From contig JAAFAI010000030.1 in the NCBI GenBank assembly GCA_018222405.1, positions 1 through 55,437 of the forward strand: a DNA stretch of 55,437 nt, written 5' to 3'. Of this stretch, positions 34,167-43,231 are shown in pieces. The notes beneath the pieces are model-generated. The model worked only from the letters and a program-made list of their open reading frames with translations, was not told where the DNA came from and did not search any database. The number at the start of each line of letters is the position of its first letter. The first letter of the stretch is position 1. This DNA comes from Gammaproteobacteria bacterium (GTDB lineage Bacteria; Pseudomonadota; Gammaproteobacteria; Enterobacterales; Alteromonadaceae). The position numbers and the translations under genes are program-made.

Positions 34167-36484
34167 CCGTCACCCTCCGTCAGTCGCTGTTTCAGATACT
34201 CTTTATTGGTATTTTTATCACAGCGTCGATGATCCTGGCTAACGTCTGGACGGTCACCTCTAAAACCGCCTTTAATCAGGTGACCAAAAATATCGAGGTA
34301 GCCAATTCTGTATTAGAACAATTGCTTCAGGATCGCAGCGAACAGCTGCTTAATTCGGCACGGGTACTCACCGACGATTTTGGGTTTAAGCAGGCGGTTG
34401 CTACCGGTGACATACCTACTATCCAAAGCGCATTACAAAATCACGGCCAGCGTATTGAATCAGACTTTATGATGCTGACCGACTTATCCGGTAAGGTGCT
34501 GGAAAGCCAGCCGGGTTATTTTGCCCGCGGCAGCGAATTTCCTTATCCCGATATCATCAATACGGTACTTGAAGAAGGTGGTTCAGAGAATGCTATTATT
34601 GTCGACGGCAGCCTGTACCAGATAATTATGTTACCGGTATATGCCCCTAATCCCATTGCCATTGCCGGCATTGGATTTATGGACGGCGATGCGTTTTTAA
34701 AGCAGGTCAAAAAAATCATTCAGGCTGATATCATTGTTTCTTCGAAGCGTTCGGTAAATGGCTCTCACGTTGTGTTACACAGCAGTCTGCCTTACATTCA
34801 GGCACAGAGAGTAATCAATGCCGATAAGCAAACCCTGAACTGGTTTGATGTAACTTTTTCACGGGATACCCCTTACCTGACCCGCGACATCAAACTGCCC
34901 GATACGCTGAATAATGAAGTATCAATAACCCTGGCGGTCGACGTTTCCACTCACTTTGATAATTTTACCCAGCTACAATTTAATATCCTTGGCATCTCTT
35001 TACTGGCTATCGCCGGGTCTATGTTGCTCTCGATGTTTATGGCGAGCCGGGTCAACAAGCCAGTAGCCAGCTTAGTTAATGCCGCCAATCATCTGGCTGA
35101 CGGTAATTACGAGCAAAGCGTAAAAACCTCAGGGCATTTACAGGAGATTAACGAACTGTCGGACGCCTTTGTGCGCATGAAAGACAGTATTCAAAGCCGT
35201 GAGCAGCGCATTCTGATGCAATCGCGGCTGGACATGCTTACCCGCCTGTATAACCGCAGTTACATGGAAGAGCTTATTCAACAGCGTCTGGATGCCGGTG
35301 AATCCCTGCAGGTTATCGGCATTAATATCCGCGATTTCAGAACCATTAATGATCTGTATGGCTATTCCAATGGCGATACCTGCATTATTTCAATTGCCGA
35401 GCGAATTAAACGCTGGCGTGGTACCGCGGCCCGCTTATCCGGCGGCGAGCTTGTGTGGTTTGCCAACGAGCCACTCACTGATGAGCAGTTGGAAACCTTC
35501 CATACGATCCTGGAACAACCGGTTGCCACTCAGCAGTTGGTGATGCCAATTAAACTGGTGTTTACCGTGGTTAACTGCCCTGCTGATGCCGATAACGCCC
35601 AGGACCTTTTCCGGCGCATGAATATTTTGCTCGATGAAGCAGAAATGGGCTCCAACTGGTTACTGCAGTTCAGTTCAGAAATAGAACAGCGTTACCTGCG
35701 CCGCCTGAGTATCATCACCGAGCTAAAAGAAGTACTGCAGAGCGAACAGGATGAATTATCTCTGGTTTATCAGCCTAAGATCAGCCTTAAAACCCGTCAG
35801 GTAAACGGCCTTGAAGCGCTTATCCGCTGGAACAGCCAGCGCCTTGGCTTTATTCCACCGGATGAATTTATTGAGATTGCTGAACAGGCGGGTTTTATTG
35901 AACAGGTAACCGACTGGGTACTTAACCGGGTCGTTGCCGATATCCTGATACTCCGTGAACACCAGATATTCATTAAACCGGCGGTAAACTTGTCGACTCA
36001 GGATATTCAAAACCGCCCCTTGCTTGAACGGCTCATCGCCTTGCTCGATACTAATGGATTAAGCGCCGACGATATCACCCTTGAGATCACCGAAAGCGAT
36101 CTGGTAGCCGATGCAAAGATTGCCATCGCCAACCTGCAATTTTTGCAGGATAAAGGCTTCAGCATTGCTATTGATGATTTTGGCACCGGCTATTCATCGC
36201 TGGCGTATTTGAAGCACCTGCCGGTTTCAACCATTAAAATTGACAAAGCATTTGTACTCAACCTGAGTACAGATACCGATGATCAACAAATTGTCAGGAC
36301 GGTATTGAGCCTGTCGACTATCTTTGATCTGGACGTTGTTGCCGAGGGCGTTGAAGATGCGAATGCCATGGAAATACTGGCAGACTGGGGTTGTCACACG
36401 GCGCAAGGCTATTATATTAGTCGACCGCTACCACTTGGCGGACTGATTGACTGGCTGGCTTCATCTGACTATTACCAACACTAG
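34163..36484 (+). CDS. membrane GGDEF-EAL protein, degenerate GGDEF, probably active c-di-GMP phosphodiesterase
   Basis: 773 residues. Helix 1 (about 10-30), a periplasmic sensor (31-270), helix 2 (about 272-292), HAMP (about 293-345), GGDEF-like (about 360-510) and EAL (about 525-765). The GGDEF motif is SGGEL (427-430), so cyclase activity is probably lost. EAL motifs are intact: LEALIRW (Glu551), NLSTQD, LEITESDL, AIDDFGTGYSS, IKIDKAF, VAEGVED. The signal is likely sensed in the periplasm. It overlaps the cupredoxin gene by ATGA, and the DUF3034 gene follows 10 bases after its stop. Confidence 0.92.
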   Translation: MTVTLRQSLFQILFIGIFITASMILANVWTVTSKTAFNQVTKNIEVANSVLEQLLQDRSEQLLNSARVLTDDFGFKQAVATGDIPTIQSALQNHGQRIESDFMMLTDLSGKVLESQPGYFARGSEFPYPDIINTVLEEGGSENAIIVDGSLYQIIMLPVYAPNPIAIAGIGFMDGDAFLKQVKKIIQADIIVSSKRSVNGSHVVLHSSLPYIQAQRVINADKQTLNWFDVTFSRDTPYLTRDIKLPDTLNNEVSITLAVDVSTHFDNFTQLQFNILGISLLAIAGSMLLSMFMASRVNKPVASLVNAANHLADGNYEQSVKTSGHLQEINELSDAFVRMKDSIQSREQRILMQSRLDMLTRLYNRSYMEELIQQRLDAGESLQVIGINIRDFRTINDLYGYSNGDTCIISIAERIKRWRGTAARLSGGELVWFANEPLTDEQLETFHTILEQPVATQQLVMPIKLVFTVVNCPADADNAQDLFRRMNILLDEAEMGSNWLLQFSSEIEQRYLRRLSIITELKEVLQSEQDELSLVYQPKISLKTRQVNGLEALIRWNSQRLGFIPPDEFIEIAEQAGFIEQVTDWVLNRVVADILILREHQIFIKPAVNLSTQDIQNRPLLERLIALLDTNGLSADDITLEITESDLVADAKIAIANLQFLQDKGFSIAIDDFGTGYSSLAYLKHLPVSTIKIDKAFVLNLSTDTDDQQIVRTVLSLSTIFDLDVVAEGVEDANAMEILADWGCHTAQGYYISRPLPLGGLIDWLASSDYYQH

Positions 36485-36494
36485 GGAGTTTTGC

Positions 36495-37331
36495 GTGCGA
36501 CTAACAAAACTGATAAGCAGTACCCTTATTTTCTGCACCGGCCTGGCCTGCGCCGGTGACGGTAAACTGATTGGCACCGCGGGCCTTAACCAACTGGAAG
36601 GCAGCGGCGGTGGCGGCATTGTGCCCTGGGCCACCTTATCGGGTTACGACACCCAGGATGAGGTGTCAGCCAATGCGTTTATCACCCAGGTGAACCTCGA
36701 TGACTACCGTCTTAACGTACTCGGAGCCAGCGTGTCGTTTTATGACCGCGCAGAATTCAGTGTGGCTCGTCACGTGTTCGACCTGACAACCCTTGGCGGC
36801 GAGATAGCGCAAACAGTTTATGGCGCCAAGTTTAAACTCTACGGCGATGTTATTTACTCTGACTGGCCGCAGTTGAGTGCGGGTTTGCAGTATAAGGATC
36901 TTGAAGACACCGCTGTGGCCAATCTGGTGGGCAGTGAAGACACCTCAGGCACTGATATTTACCTGGCTGCTACAAAAGTCCATTTAGGCGCTGCTGGCGG
37001 CTATAACCTGGTATGGAACCTTACCGGCCGGCTGACCAAAGCGAACCAGCTTGGACTGCTGGGTTTCGGCGGTCCGCAAAACAGCGATTATGAACTGATG
37101 CTGGAAGGCAGCCTTGGCGTGTTGTTTTCCCGTCACTTTGCTGCTGGTGTAGAGTATCGTCAGAAGCCCGACAACCTGGGGCTTGGTGAAGATGACTGGG
37201 TGGATGTTTTTGTGACTTATATCCCGTCTAAAAAGGTTAATTTTACCTTGGCGTGGGCTGACTTAGGCAGTATTGCCGGCGCTACCGGCCAGCAAGGCTT
37301 GTATTTATCTGTGGGAGGTCAGTTATGGTAA
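36495..37331 (+). CDS. DUF3034 outer-membrane-type protein
   Basis: 278 residues from GTG 36495 with SD GGGAG. A signal peptide (RLTKLISSTLIFCTGLACA) is followed by GKLIGTAGLNQLEGSGGGGI, the DUF3034 opening. The rest alternates polar and hydrophobic residues and ends in GLYLSVGGQLW, as in beta-barrels, so an outer-membrane location is probable. Function unknown. Its stop lies inside the next gene (7-base overlap), consistent with a four-gene operon. Confidence 0.85.
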   Translation: MRLTKLISSTLIFCTGLACAGDGKLIGTAGLNQLEGSGGGGIVPWATLSGYDTQDEVSANAFITQVNLDDYRLNVLGASVSFYDRAEFSVARHVFDLTTLGGEIAQTVYGAKFKLYGDVIYSDWPQLSAGLQYKDLEDTAVANLVGSEDTSGTDIYLAATKVHLGAAGGYNLVWNLTGRLTKANQLGLLGFGGPQNSDYELMLEGSLGVLFSRHFAAGVEYRQKPDNLGLGEDDWVDVFVTYIPSKKVNFTLAWADLGSIAGATGQQGLYLSVGGQLW

Positions 37332-37744
37332 AACACCTGTTGGTTATTGCTGCTTGTGTAGCAATCCTGAGCGGCTGTGCGAGTCGTTCTGATACCCTGT
37401 ATAAAGAACTGGGCGGCCAGGCAAAAATTAACGAAATCGTTGAGAACTTTGTTTATGAAATCGAGTACAACGACACTATCCTGCCCTATTTCGCAGACAC
37501 CGACATCGACCGCTTTATGGAAAAGTTTGCCGAGCAGCTGTGCGTTTTTTCAGGCGGCCCCTGCAGTTATTCGGGTGATACCATGGAGCAGGTACACGGC
37601 GGTATGAACATTACCGAGGCTGATTTTAATCTGACCGTAGACTTATTCATTAACGCCATGAATAAAGCCAATGTCCCCCATACCGTGCAGAATAAGCTGA
37701 TTAATCGAATGACTCATACCCGTGAGCAAATGCTGTATCTCTAA
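37325..37744 (+). CDS. group 1 truncated haemoglobin with lipoprotein signal
   Basis: 139 residues. MVKHLLVIAACVAILSGC is a lipoprotein signal with Cys18, so the globin should be anchored outside the cytoplasm. The mature part is a group 1 truncated globin: LYKELGGQAKINEIVE, a B10-type Tyr in FVYEI, and the proximal His in MEQVHGGM. It has a Cys pair C-x6-C (QLCVFSGGPC) that could form a disulfide. It may bind O2 or NO next to the cupredoxin and the c-di-GMP protein. A strong terminator ends the operon. Confidence 0.87.
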   Translation: MVKHLLVIAACVAILSGCASRSDTLYKELGGQAKINEIVENFVYEIEYNDTILPYFADTDIDRFMEKFAEQLCVFSGGPCSYSGDTMEQVHGGMNITEADFNLTVDLFINAMNKANVPHTVQNKLINRMTHTREQMLYL

Positions 37745-37785
37745 GCACAGCGAAGTTGACACAGTCATTCAGCTTTGTTTAAACC

Positions 37786-37813
37786 AATCCCCGCAATCTG
37801 GCGGGGATTTTAT
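37786..37813 (+). terminator. rho-independent terminator of the cupredoxin/haemoglobin operon
   Basis: AATCCCCGC, loop AATCTG, GCGGGGATT, T-rich tail. Confidence 0.9.
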
Positions 37814-37831
37814 TGTCTGTGGGACGATCGT

Positions 37832-38149
37832 TCAGGCTTTACTATCCACTTCTTTATACCCTGCAATTTGCGGTATCAGAGCTTTAAACAGGGCAATCTG
37901 GCTTATCGGCTTTCCCGCCGCTACTTGTTTGGCTATTTCTGCAAACTCAGCATCAGACAGTGCACTTCTTAAGACCTTGTCCATACAACTGCAGAAGGCT
38001 ACCGCATGGTCATCCTGACGTTCGATGCCACGGGCTATGCAGCCTTGCTTTATTGAGCTCTTGAACACTTCCAGCTGCTCTGCAGTGACGCTGCCCCTGG
38101 CACTGCCAGATAACGTAACAAAAAGTGCTATGAGCACTGTATATTTCAT
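37832..38149 (-). CDS. small secreted protein, 105 residues, unknown function
   Basis: A signal peptide (MKYTVLIALFVTLSGSARGS) is followed by a helical domain with three cysteines (GCIARG, FCSCMDKVL). No metal or haem motif is complete. SD GGAG before ATG 38149. The next gene lies upstream with 40 bases between them. Family not recognised. Confidence 0.7.
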   Translation of the reverse strand: MKYTVLIALFVTLSGSARGSVTAEQLEVFKSSIKQGCIARGIERQDDHAVAFCSCMDKVLRSALSDAEFAEIAKQVAAGKPISQIALFKALIPQIAGYKEVDSKA

Positions 38150-38189
38150 TCGGATCTCCGGGCTATAGAGTTATTCAACAGGATTGGAA

Positions 38190-38690
38190 CTATCCGTTTG
38201 CACAGCGTTTAAAATTACGTTGCATGATGAAGTAGTAAATAAGTTGCATGACCAAGCCAAACCCCATACCAGATATCAGCCAGGTATTTTCCGGCAGGTC
38301 AGTTATGGTATCCACCAAAACAGAACTAATCAAAATCCCAAACACCAGGCCCATGAGTAAAGAAATTAGCCAAACCTGTAAGCCAACCGGCAAGGATAAA
38401 GCTGCCCAGCGAAGGAAAAACGCCTGACCATCTCCCTGCTTATTAGTGCGATAAAGTAGCCTCATTCCAAAGAACTGCAGCAGCGCAAAAGCAAAGAAGT
38501 TGGCGATTTGATACCAAAAGGCAAATACGTCACTCTGTGTGCAACTTACCGCCACCGGAAATACCATGGCACTGGCAAACAACATACTGAATACGAGCAG
38601 GTGTTTGAAAGCTAAATCTTCGCTGATTTGTTGTTGGTGAAGCTTAGCGGCCAACGCCTTAGCGTTGATGAAATAGAGATCTTCAATCAT
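38190..38690 (-). CDS. membrane protein of unknown function, 166 residues
   Basis: Four hydrophobic segments (about 28-46, 58-74, 90-115, 134-156). A cytoplasmic start (MIEDLYFINAKALAAKLHQ) and a basic C-terminus. No motif recognised. SD AAGGA is well placed. It may be co-transcribed with the small secreted gene downstream. Confidence 0.72.
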   Translation of the reverse strand: MIEDLYFINAKALAAKLHQQQISEDLAFKHLLVFSMLFASAMVFPVAVSCTQSDVFAFWYQIANFFAFALLQFFGMRLLYRTNKQGDGQAFFLRWAALSLPVGLQVWLISLLMGLVFGILISSVLVDTITDLPENTWLISGMGFGLVMQLIYYFIMQRNFKRCANG

Positions 38691-38930
38691 AACGTCCTTA
38701 TTAAAAACAACATACTGTAATTCTAAGCAGAGTACCTGAGTGGCTTTAAAAAGAACAGATACAACAATTCAGATGGCATAACAGAGTAATGAGGCTCTCA
38801 CAGGCGAGCTCTTGCAAGGTAACAGTAGTAGGTGGCCACAATGCCTGGTGGTGAGTAACACGCTCAGATGGCGTAGCTGGTTGCAGCTGCAGCGGGTTGG
38901 AAGTGCTTAAATTCTTCCATTCTGCAGAAA

Positions 38931-38958
38931 GCAAAAAGGCTTGCATCTCTGCAAGCCT
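38931..38958 (-). terminator. terminator of the tRNA-Ser/Arg operon
   Basis: AGGCTTGC, loop, GCAAGCCT followed on the minus strand by TTTTT, 14 bases after the last tRNA-Arg. The plus strand also has a T-run, so it may act in both directions. Confidence 0.9.
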
Positions 38959-38971
38959 CTTTTTTGGAATG

Positions 38972-39048
38972 TGGCGCGTGTGGAAGGATTCGAACCTCCG
39001 ACCGCCTGGTTCGTAGCCAGGTACTCTATCCAGCTGAGCTACACACGC
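38972..39048 (-). tRNA. tRNA-Arg (anticodon ACG), copy 1
   Basis: 77 bases. Acceptor arm GCGTGTG / CACACGC, encoded CCA, anticodon stem CCTGG/CCAGG with loop CTACGAA, anticodon ACG. It differs from the copy at 39,068-39,144 in two bases only, which form one acceptor-stem pair. Confidence 0.97.
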
Positions 39049-39052
39049 GAAG

Positions 39053-39256
<204 letters not shown>

Positions 39257-39271
39257 GTCATGTGGGGCTGC

Positions 39272-39299
39272 ATTTTAATGACATGCGGTGGGAAGTCAA
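39272..39299 (-). promoter_or_regulatory. promoter of the tRNA-Ser/Arg operon
   Basis: On the minus strand TTGACT, 16 bases, TAAAAT; the -10 box ends 15 bases before the tRNA-Ser. The region after the -10 is GC-rich (GCAGCCCC), like stringently controlled stable-RNA promoters. Confidence 0.75.
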
Positions 39300-39463
39300 T
39301 GCTTTTTTAGATAAATACATTTCGTATGCCGGGATTTTAAACAATCCCTATATTTTGCCTAAAAAGCACACATTTACTGCCGGAAAAAGCACCGTTTACA
39401 GCCGTTTTCATCCCTCTGGCTCTGACCGATGGAACCACAATTGTGTGTCTAGTTACTGCGCAC

Positions 39464-39492
39464 CAATAAAAAAGGCCGGAAAAACCGGCCTT
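39464..39492 (-). terminator. rho-independent terminator of csrA
   Basis: AAGGCCGG, loop of T, CCGGCCTT and a T-run on the minus strand, 44 bases after the csrA stop. Confidence 0.92.
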
Positions 39493-39535
39493 AATAATGA
39501 TAAATGACCAATAAACTGGTCTTACCACTGATTAT

Positions 39536-39727
39536 TTACTTATTACCATCAGGCTGTCCGCCTTTTTCTGCCTGGATTCGCATATAAATTTCTTCGCGAT
39601 GCACCGAGACTTCCTTTGGTGCATTTACACCAATACGTACCTGATTACCCTTAACGCCTAACACGGTTACGGTGACATCGTCACCCACCATCAGCGTTTC
39701 ACCCACACGACGAGTTAAAATAAGCAT
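39536..39727 (-). CDS. csrA: carbon storage regulator CsrA
   Basis: 63 residues, begins MLILTRRVGETLMVGDDVTV and has the RNA-binding surfaces of the family (LTRRVGE near the start; RIGVNAPKEVSVHREEIY). Post-transcriptional regulator that binds GGA in mRNA leaders. SD CAGGAG. Placed after alaS as in other gammaproteobacteria. The leader itself holds four GGA motifs. Confidence 0.98.
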   Translation of the reverse strand: MLILTRRVGETLMVGDDVTVTVLGVKGNQVRIGVNAPKEVSVHREEIYMRIQAEKGGQPDGNK

Positions 39728-39735
39728 TCTTTTGC

Positions 39736-39798
39736 TCCTGGTTCCTTGATTACATTGCCTCCGTGCGGTCTTCGGCGCTTTTTACTCCGTAAAAGCGC
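39736..39798 (-). promoter_or_regulatory. csrA leader with four GGA motifs, probable CsrA autoregulation site
   Basis: In mRNA sense the leader has GGA four times: ACGGAGT (39,786-39,788), ACGGAGG (39,760-39,762), AAGGAAC (39,743-39,745) and CAGGAGC (39,736-39,738, the SD). The first sits in the three-base loop of a hairpin GCGCTTTTAC-GGA-GTAAAAAGCGC, the preferred presentation for CsrA. The hairpin may also end alaS transcription, but has no T-run. Confidence 0.75.
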
Positions 39799-39852
39799 TT
39801 TCGGTGGGGTTAACGCTGGTGTCACGACAACGTTAATCCCCCAATATTTGCA

Positions 39853-42450
39853 TTATAGCTTATCCTCTAACCAAACGTTAACAGACTGTAACGCAGCGGC
39901 TAGATTTTCTGGCTGACTGCCGCCAGCCTGTGCCATATCAGGGCGACCACCACCTTTACCGCCAACTTGGGTAGCGATGTGATTAACCAATTCGCCAGCT
40001 TTCACTTTGGCGGTTAAGCCTTTGCTCACCCCAACAATAAGGTTTACCTTACCGTCTGCAGGCACGCCCAGTACAACGATGCCTTCACCCATACGGTTTT
40101 TCAGGTCATCAACCATGCCGCGAAGCGATTTTGCTTCTACGCCTTCCAGCTCTGCAATGAGGACTTTGTTACCCTTTATATCCACAGCATTGCCAAGTAG
40201 ATCAGCACCTTGCTGGCTCGCCATCTTTTGTTTAAGCGAAGTAACTGTTTTTTCTAACTCTTTTTGTTGAGATTGCAGCTGCGTTACTTTCTCTGTAAGG
40301 CCACTGGCATCGGTTTTCAACAGCCCACAGGTGGTGTTCAGTACGGCTTGTTGCTGTTGCACATAAGCCAACGCACCCATACCCGTTACCGCATCGATAC
40401 GACGTACACCGGAAGCAATCCCGCCCTCGGTAACAATCTTAAACAAACCGATATCGCCGGTTTGCTTAACGTGAGTACCACCACACAGCTCGGTTGACAC
40501 CGGCCCCATGGAGACTACCCGAACTTTCTCATCGTATTTTTCACCAAACAGAGCCATAGCACCGGTCTTTTTGGCTTCTTCCAGCTCCATCATCTGCGTG
40601 GTTAACGGATGATTATCCTGGATATCCTTATTAACCCGTACCTCGATTTGTGCCAGTTGCTCAGCAGTCACGCCCTCAAAATGCGAGAAGTCGAAACGTA
40701 AACGCTCAGCGTTCACCAATGAACCTTTCTGGGTTACATGGTCGCCAAGAATATCGCGCAGAGCTGCGTGCAATAAATGCGTGGCACTGTGGTTCTTCTT
40801 AATTGCACTGCGCTTGATGTCATCAATTTTGGCAACCGCTTTGTCACCTTTATTGATGGTGCCTTTTACCTTACCGCGGTGGGCAAAAGCATTACCCATT
40901 TTCTGCGTATCGGTAACAATAAACTCACCATTAGCAACCTTCAGTACACCGCTATCACCTACCTGACCGCCAGCCTCGGCGTAAAATGGCGTTTGATCCA
41001 GCACCACAACCCCTTCCTGGCCATCGGTCAGTGCCTCGCAGAAGCTGTTGCCACTGATTAATTCCACCACGTTGGCGTCGCCTTCTGCATCGGTGTAACC
41101 GGTAAAGGCGGTTTCAGAATCAACTTTTAAGGTACTGTTGTAATCGGCGCCAAACTGACTGGCTTCCTGAGCGCGCTGACGCTGCGCCTGCATTGCCGCC
41201 TCAAAACCTTCTTCATCGATTTTATAATCGTGTTCGCGGGCCACGTCGTTGGTTAAATCTACCGGGAAACCGTAGGTATCATAGAGTTTGAATACCAGTT
41301 CGCCAGGAACGGTATCACCTTCCAGCTCATTAAGCGCATCGTTGAGCATATTCATGCCACGAGACAAGGTTTTACTGAACTGCTCTTCTTCTACACGTAA
41401 TACCTTTTCAATAACCGGCTTCTGATCAGTCAGCTCGGGATAGAAAGCGCCCATTTCCTGGGTCAGTGCATCCACCAGCTTATAGAAGAAAATGTCATTG
41501 GCGCCCATTTTGTAACCATGGCGTACTGCACGGCGGATAATCCGGCGTAATACATAACCGCGGCCTTCGTTGCTGGGCATTACGCCATCGCAAATTAAAA
41601 ACGCACATGAACGAATGTGGTCGGCAATCACCCGCAGTGATTTATTATCCAGATCGGTCGTGCCAACAATTTTCGCGGCCGCATTGATCAGATTTACAAA
41701 CAAATCGATTTCGTAGTTACTGTGTACATTCTGCAAAATGGCAGAGATACGCTCCAGCCCCATACCGGTATCAATCGATGGCTTAGGCAACGGCTCCATA
41801 GTGCCATCGGCCTGCTTGTTGAACTGCATGAAAACCAGGTTCCAGATTTCAATAAAGCGGTCACCGTCTTCTTCCGGTGTGCCCGGAGGACCGCCCCAGA
41901 TGTGCTCACCGTGATCGTAGAAAATTTCCGAGCATGGACCACAAGGACCGGTATCGCCCATCGACCAGAAGTTGTCTGAAGTTGAAATGCGAATAATTTT
42001 TTCTTTCGGTACACCAATGGTGTTTTCCCAGATATCGAAGGCTTCGTCATCCTCAGAAAACACGGTAACCAGCAGTTTTTCTTTTGGCAGACCCAACTCT
42101 TCGGTTAAGAACGTCCAGGCAAACTGAATAGCTTCTTTTTTGAAATAGTCACCAAAGCTGAAGTTTCCGAGCATTTCGAAAAATGTATGGTGTCGCGCGG
42201 TATAACCCACATTTTCGAGATCGTTATGCTTACCACCGGCGCGAACACAACGCTGTGACGATACCGCTCGGCTATAGCTGCGCTTTTCGGAACCCAGGAA
42301 AACGTCCTTAAATTGGTTCATACCCGCATTAGTAAACAATAACGTGGGATCATCTGCTGGTACCAGTGAAGAACTGGAAACAGCCTGGTGGCCATGCTGG
42401 CCAAAATACTCGATAAATTTGCGGCGAATATCAGCAGTTGATAATGTCAT
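39853..42450 (-). CDS. alaS: alanyl-tRNA synthetase
   Basis: 865 residues. The class II catalytic domain begins FIEYFGQHGH and includes TNAGMNQFKDVFLG. The editing domain has HSATHLLHAALRDILG and CGGTHVKQTGDIG zinc-site residues; the C-terminal C-Ala domain ends in GGKGGGRPDMAQAGG. It charges tRNA-Ala in the cytoplasm and clears mischarged Ser or Gly. ATG 42450 gives the normal N-terminus (TLSTADIRRKFIEYF). csrA lies 125 bases downstream. Confidence 0.98.
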   Translation of the reverse strand: MTLSTADIRRKFIEYFGQHGHQAVSSSSLVPADDPTLLFTNAGMNQFKDVFLGSEKRSYSRAVSSQRCVRAGGKHNDLENVGYTARHHTFFEMLGNFSFGDYFKKEAIQFAWTFLTEELGLPKEKLLVTVFSEDDEAFDIWENTIGVPKEKIIRISTSDNFWSMGDTGPCGPCSEIFYDHGEHIWGGPPGTPEEDGDRFIEIWNLVFMQFNKQADGTMEPLPKPSIDTGMGLERISAILQNVHSNYEIDLFVNLINAAAKIVGTTDLDNKSLRVIADHIRSCAFLICDGVMPSNEGRGYVLRRIIRRAVRHGYKMGANDIFFYKLVDALTQEMGAFYPELTDQKPVIEKVLRVEEEQFSKTLSRGMNMLNDALNELEGDTVPGELVFKLYDTYGFPVDLTNDVAREHDYKIDEEGFEAAMQAQRQRAQEASQFGADYNSTLKVDSETAFTGYTDAEGDANVVELISGNSFCEALTDGQEGVVVLDQTPFYAEAGGQVGDSGVLKVANGEFIVTDTQKMGNAFAHRGKVKGTINKGDKAVAKIDDIKRSAIKKNHSATHLLHAALRDILGDHVTQKGSLVNAERLRFDFSHFEGVTAEQLAQIEVRVNKDIQDNHPLTTQMMELEEAKKTGAMALFGEKYDEKVRVVSMGPVSTELCGGTHVKQTGDIGLFKIVTEGGIASGVRRIDAVTGMGALAYVQQQQAVLNTTCGLLKTDASGLTEKVTQLQSQQKELEKTVTSLKQKMASQQGADLLGNAVDIKGNKVLIAELEGVEAKSLRGMVDDLKNRMGEGIVVLGVPADGKVNLIVGVSKGLTAKVKAGELVNHIATQVGGKGGGRPDMAQAGGSQPENLAAALQSVNVWLEDKL

Positions 42451-42681
42451 TGAAATCCTGAAATCCTTAGTTAACCTGTAGAAGCTTATATGCAGCCTGT
42501 GTGCAGTGAATTCAAGTTAACTCAACTCAAGTTAAATCGACTAGTAAGCACATGCCCGGCCACATTATTATGAGGCCGCAACAATACCATGGTTAATGTT
42601 GTTTTGTTAAGCAATCCACCGTGAAAAGAGGCCAATCATCACCATAGAAAATATTGATTAAGGGCGGCATGCACGCTCCGG

Positions 42682-43137
42682 CTATTCGAGGTGGTCGTCG
42701 AAAGCGTGCTGAATATGGTCAGAATAAAAGCCCCGATATTGTAAAAAGCGGATTTGCTTAAACTTTTCCTTATCGGTTGCCGGTGGTTTGAGGCCAAATC
42801 GCTTGCGTCTTACCTGCCCGGCGAGCGTAAACCAATCGGTGTCATTTTCGAGCATAGCCTGTTCCAGCAGCGATTCCTCAATACCAAACTGCTGGCACTC
42901 TGCCTTTATTCTGGCCGGCCCCTGCCCTTTAGCTACCCCCGAACGCACTTTCATTTCGGCAAAACGGGCGTCACTTTGGATCCCTGCTTGTTTAAATTCC
43001 TCTACCACAGGGGCACAATCATCCATTGCAAAACCTTTCTGTGATAATTTTCGTAACAATTCGTGATAAGCATGCTCTCGTCGCGAAAGCATGCGGGTAA
43101 TCGACTCTATAATGATTTTACGTGGGTTATCTGTCAT
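42682..43137 (-). CDS. recX: RecA regulatory protein RecX
   Basis: 151 residues with three RecX repeats: AYHELLRKLSQKGF, ...GIQSDARFAEMKVRSGVAKGQGPARIKAEC, FLQYRGFYSDHI. RecX inhibits RecA filaments. recA, normally just upstream, is absent here: the upstream side is an oppositely oriented gene. Spacing to alaS (231 bases) is large. Start ATG 43137; the SD is weak (AAAAT). Confidence 0.93.
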   Translation of the reverse strand: MTDNPRKIIIESITRMLSRREHAYHELLRKLSQKGFAMDDCAPVVEEFKQAGIQSDARFAEMKVRSGVAKGQGPARIKAECQQFGIEESLLEQAMLENDTDWFTLAGQVRRKRFGLKPPATDKEKFKQIRFLQYRGFYSDHIQHAFDDHLE

Positions 43138-43231
43138 TTTACCGATGATTTTTTAGAACTTAGCACTCAATATATGCCCGGTATCGTACCAGCTATTACG
43201 CTTTACTGCGGGCAGGATATTTCATAAGACT

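Noticed and set aside
37821..37838. GACGATCGTTCAG resembling the TetR operator
   Set aside because: Only the core matches, the flanks break the palindrome, and it lies at the 3' end of an unrelated gene.
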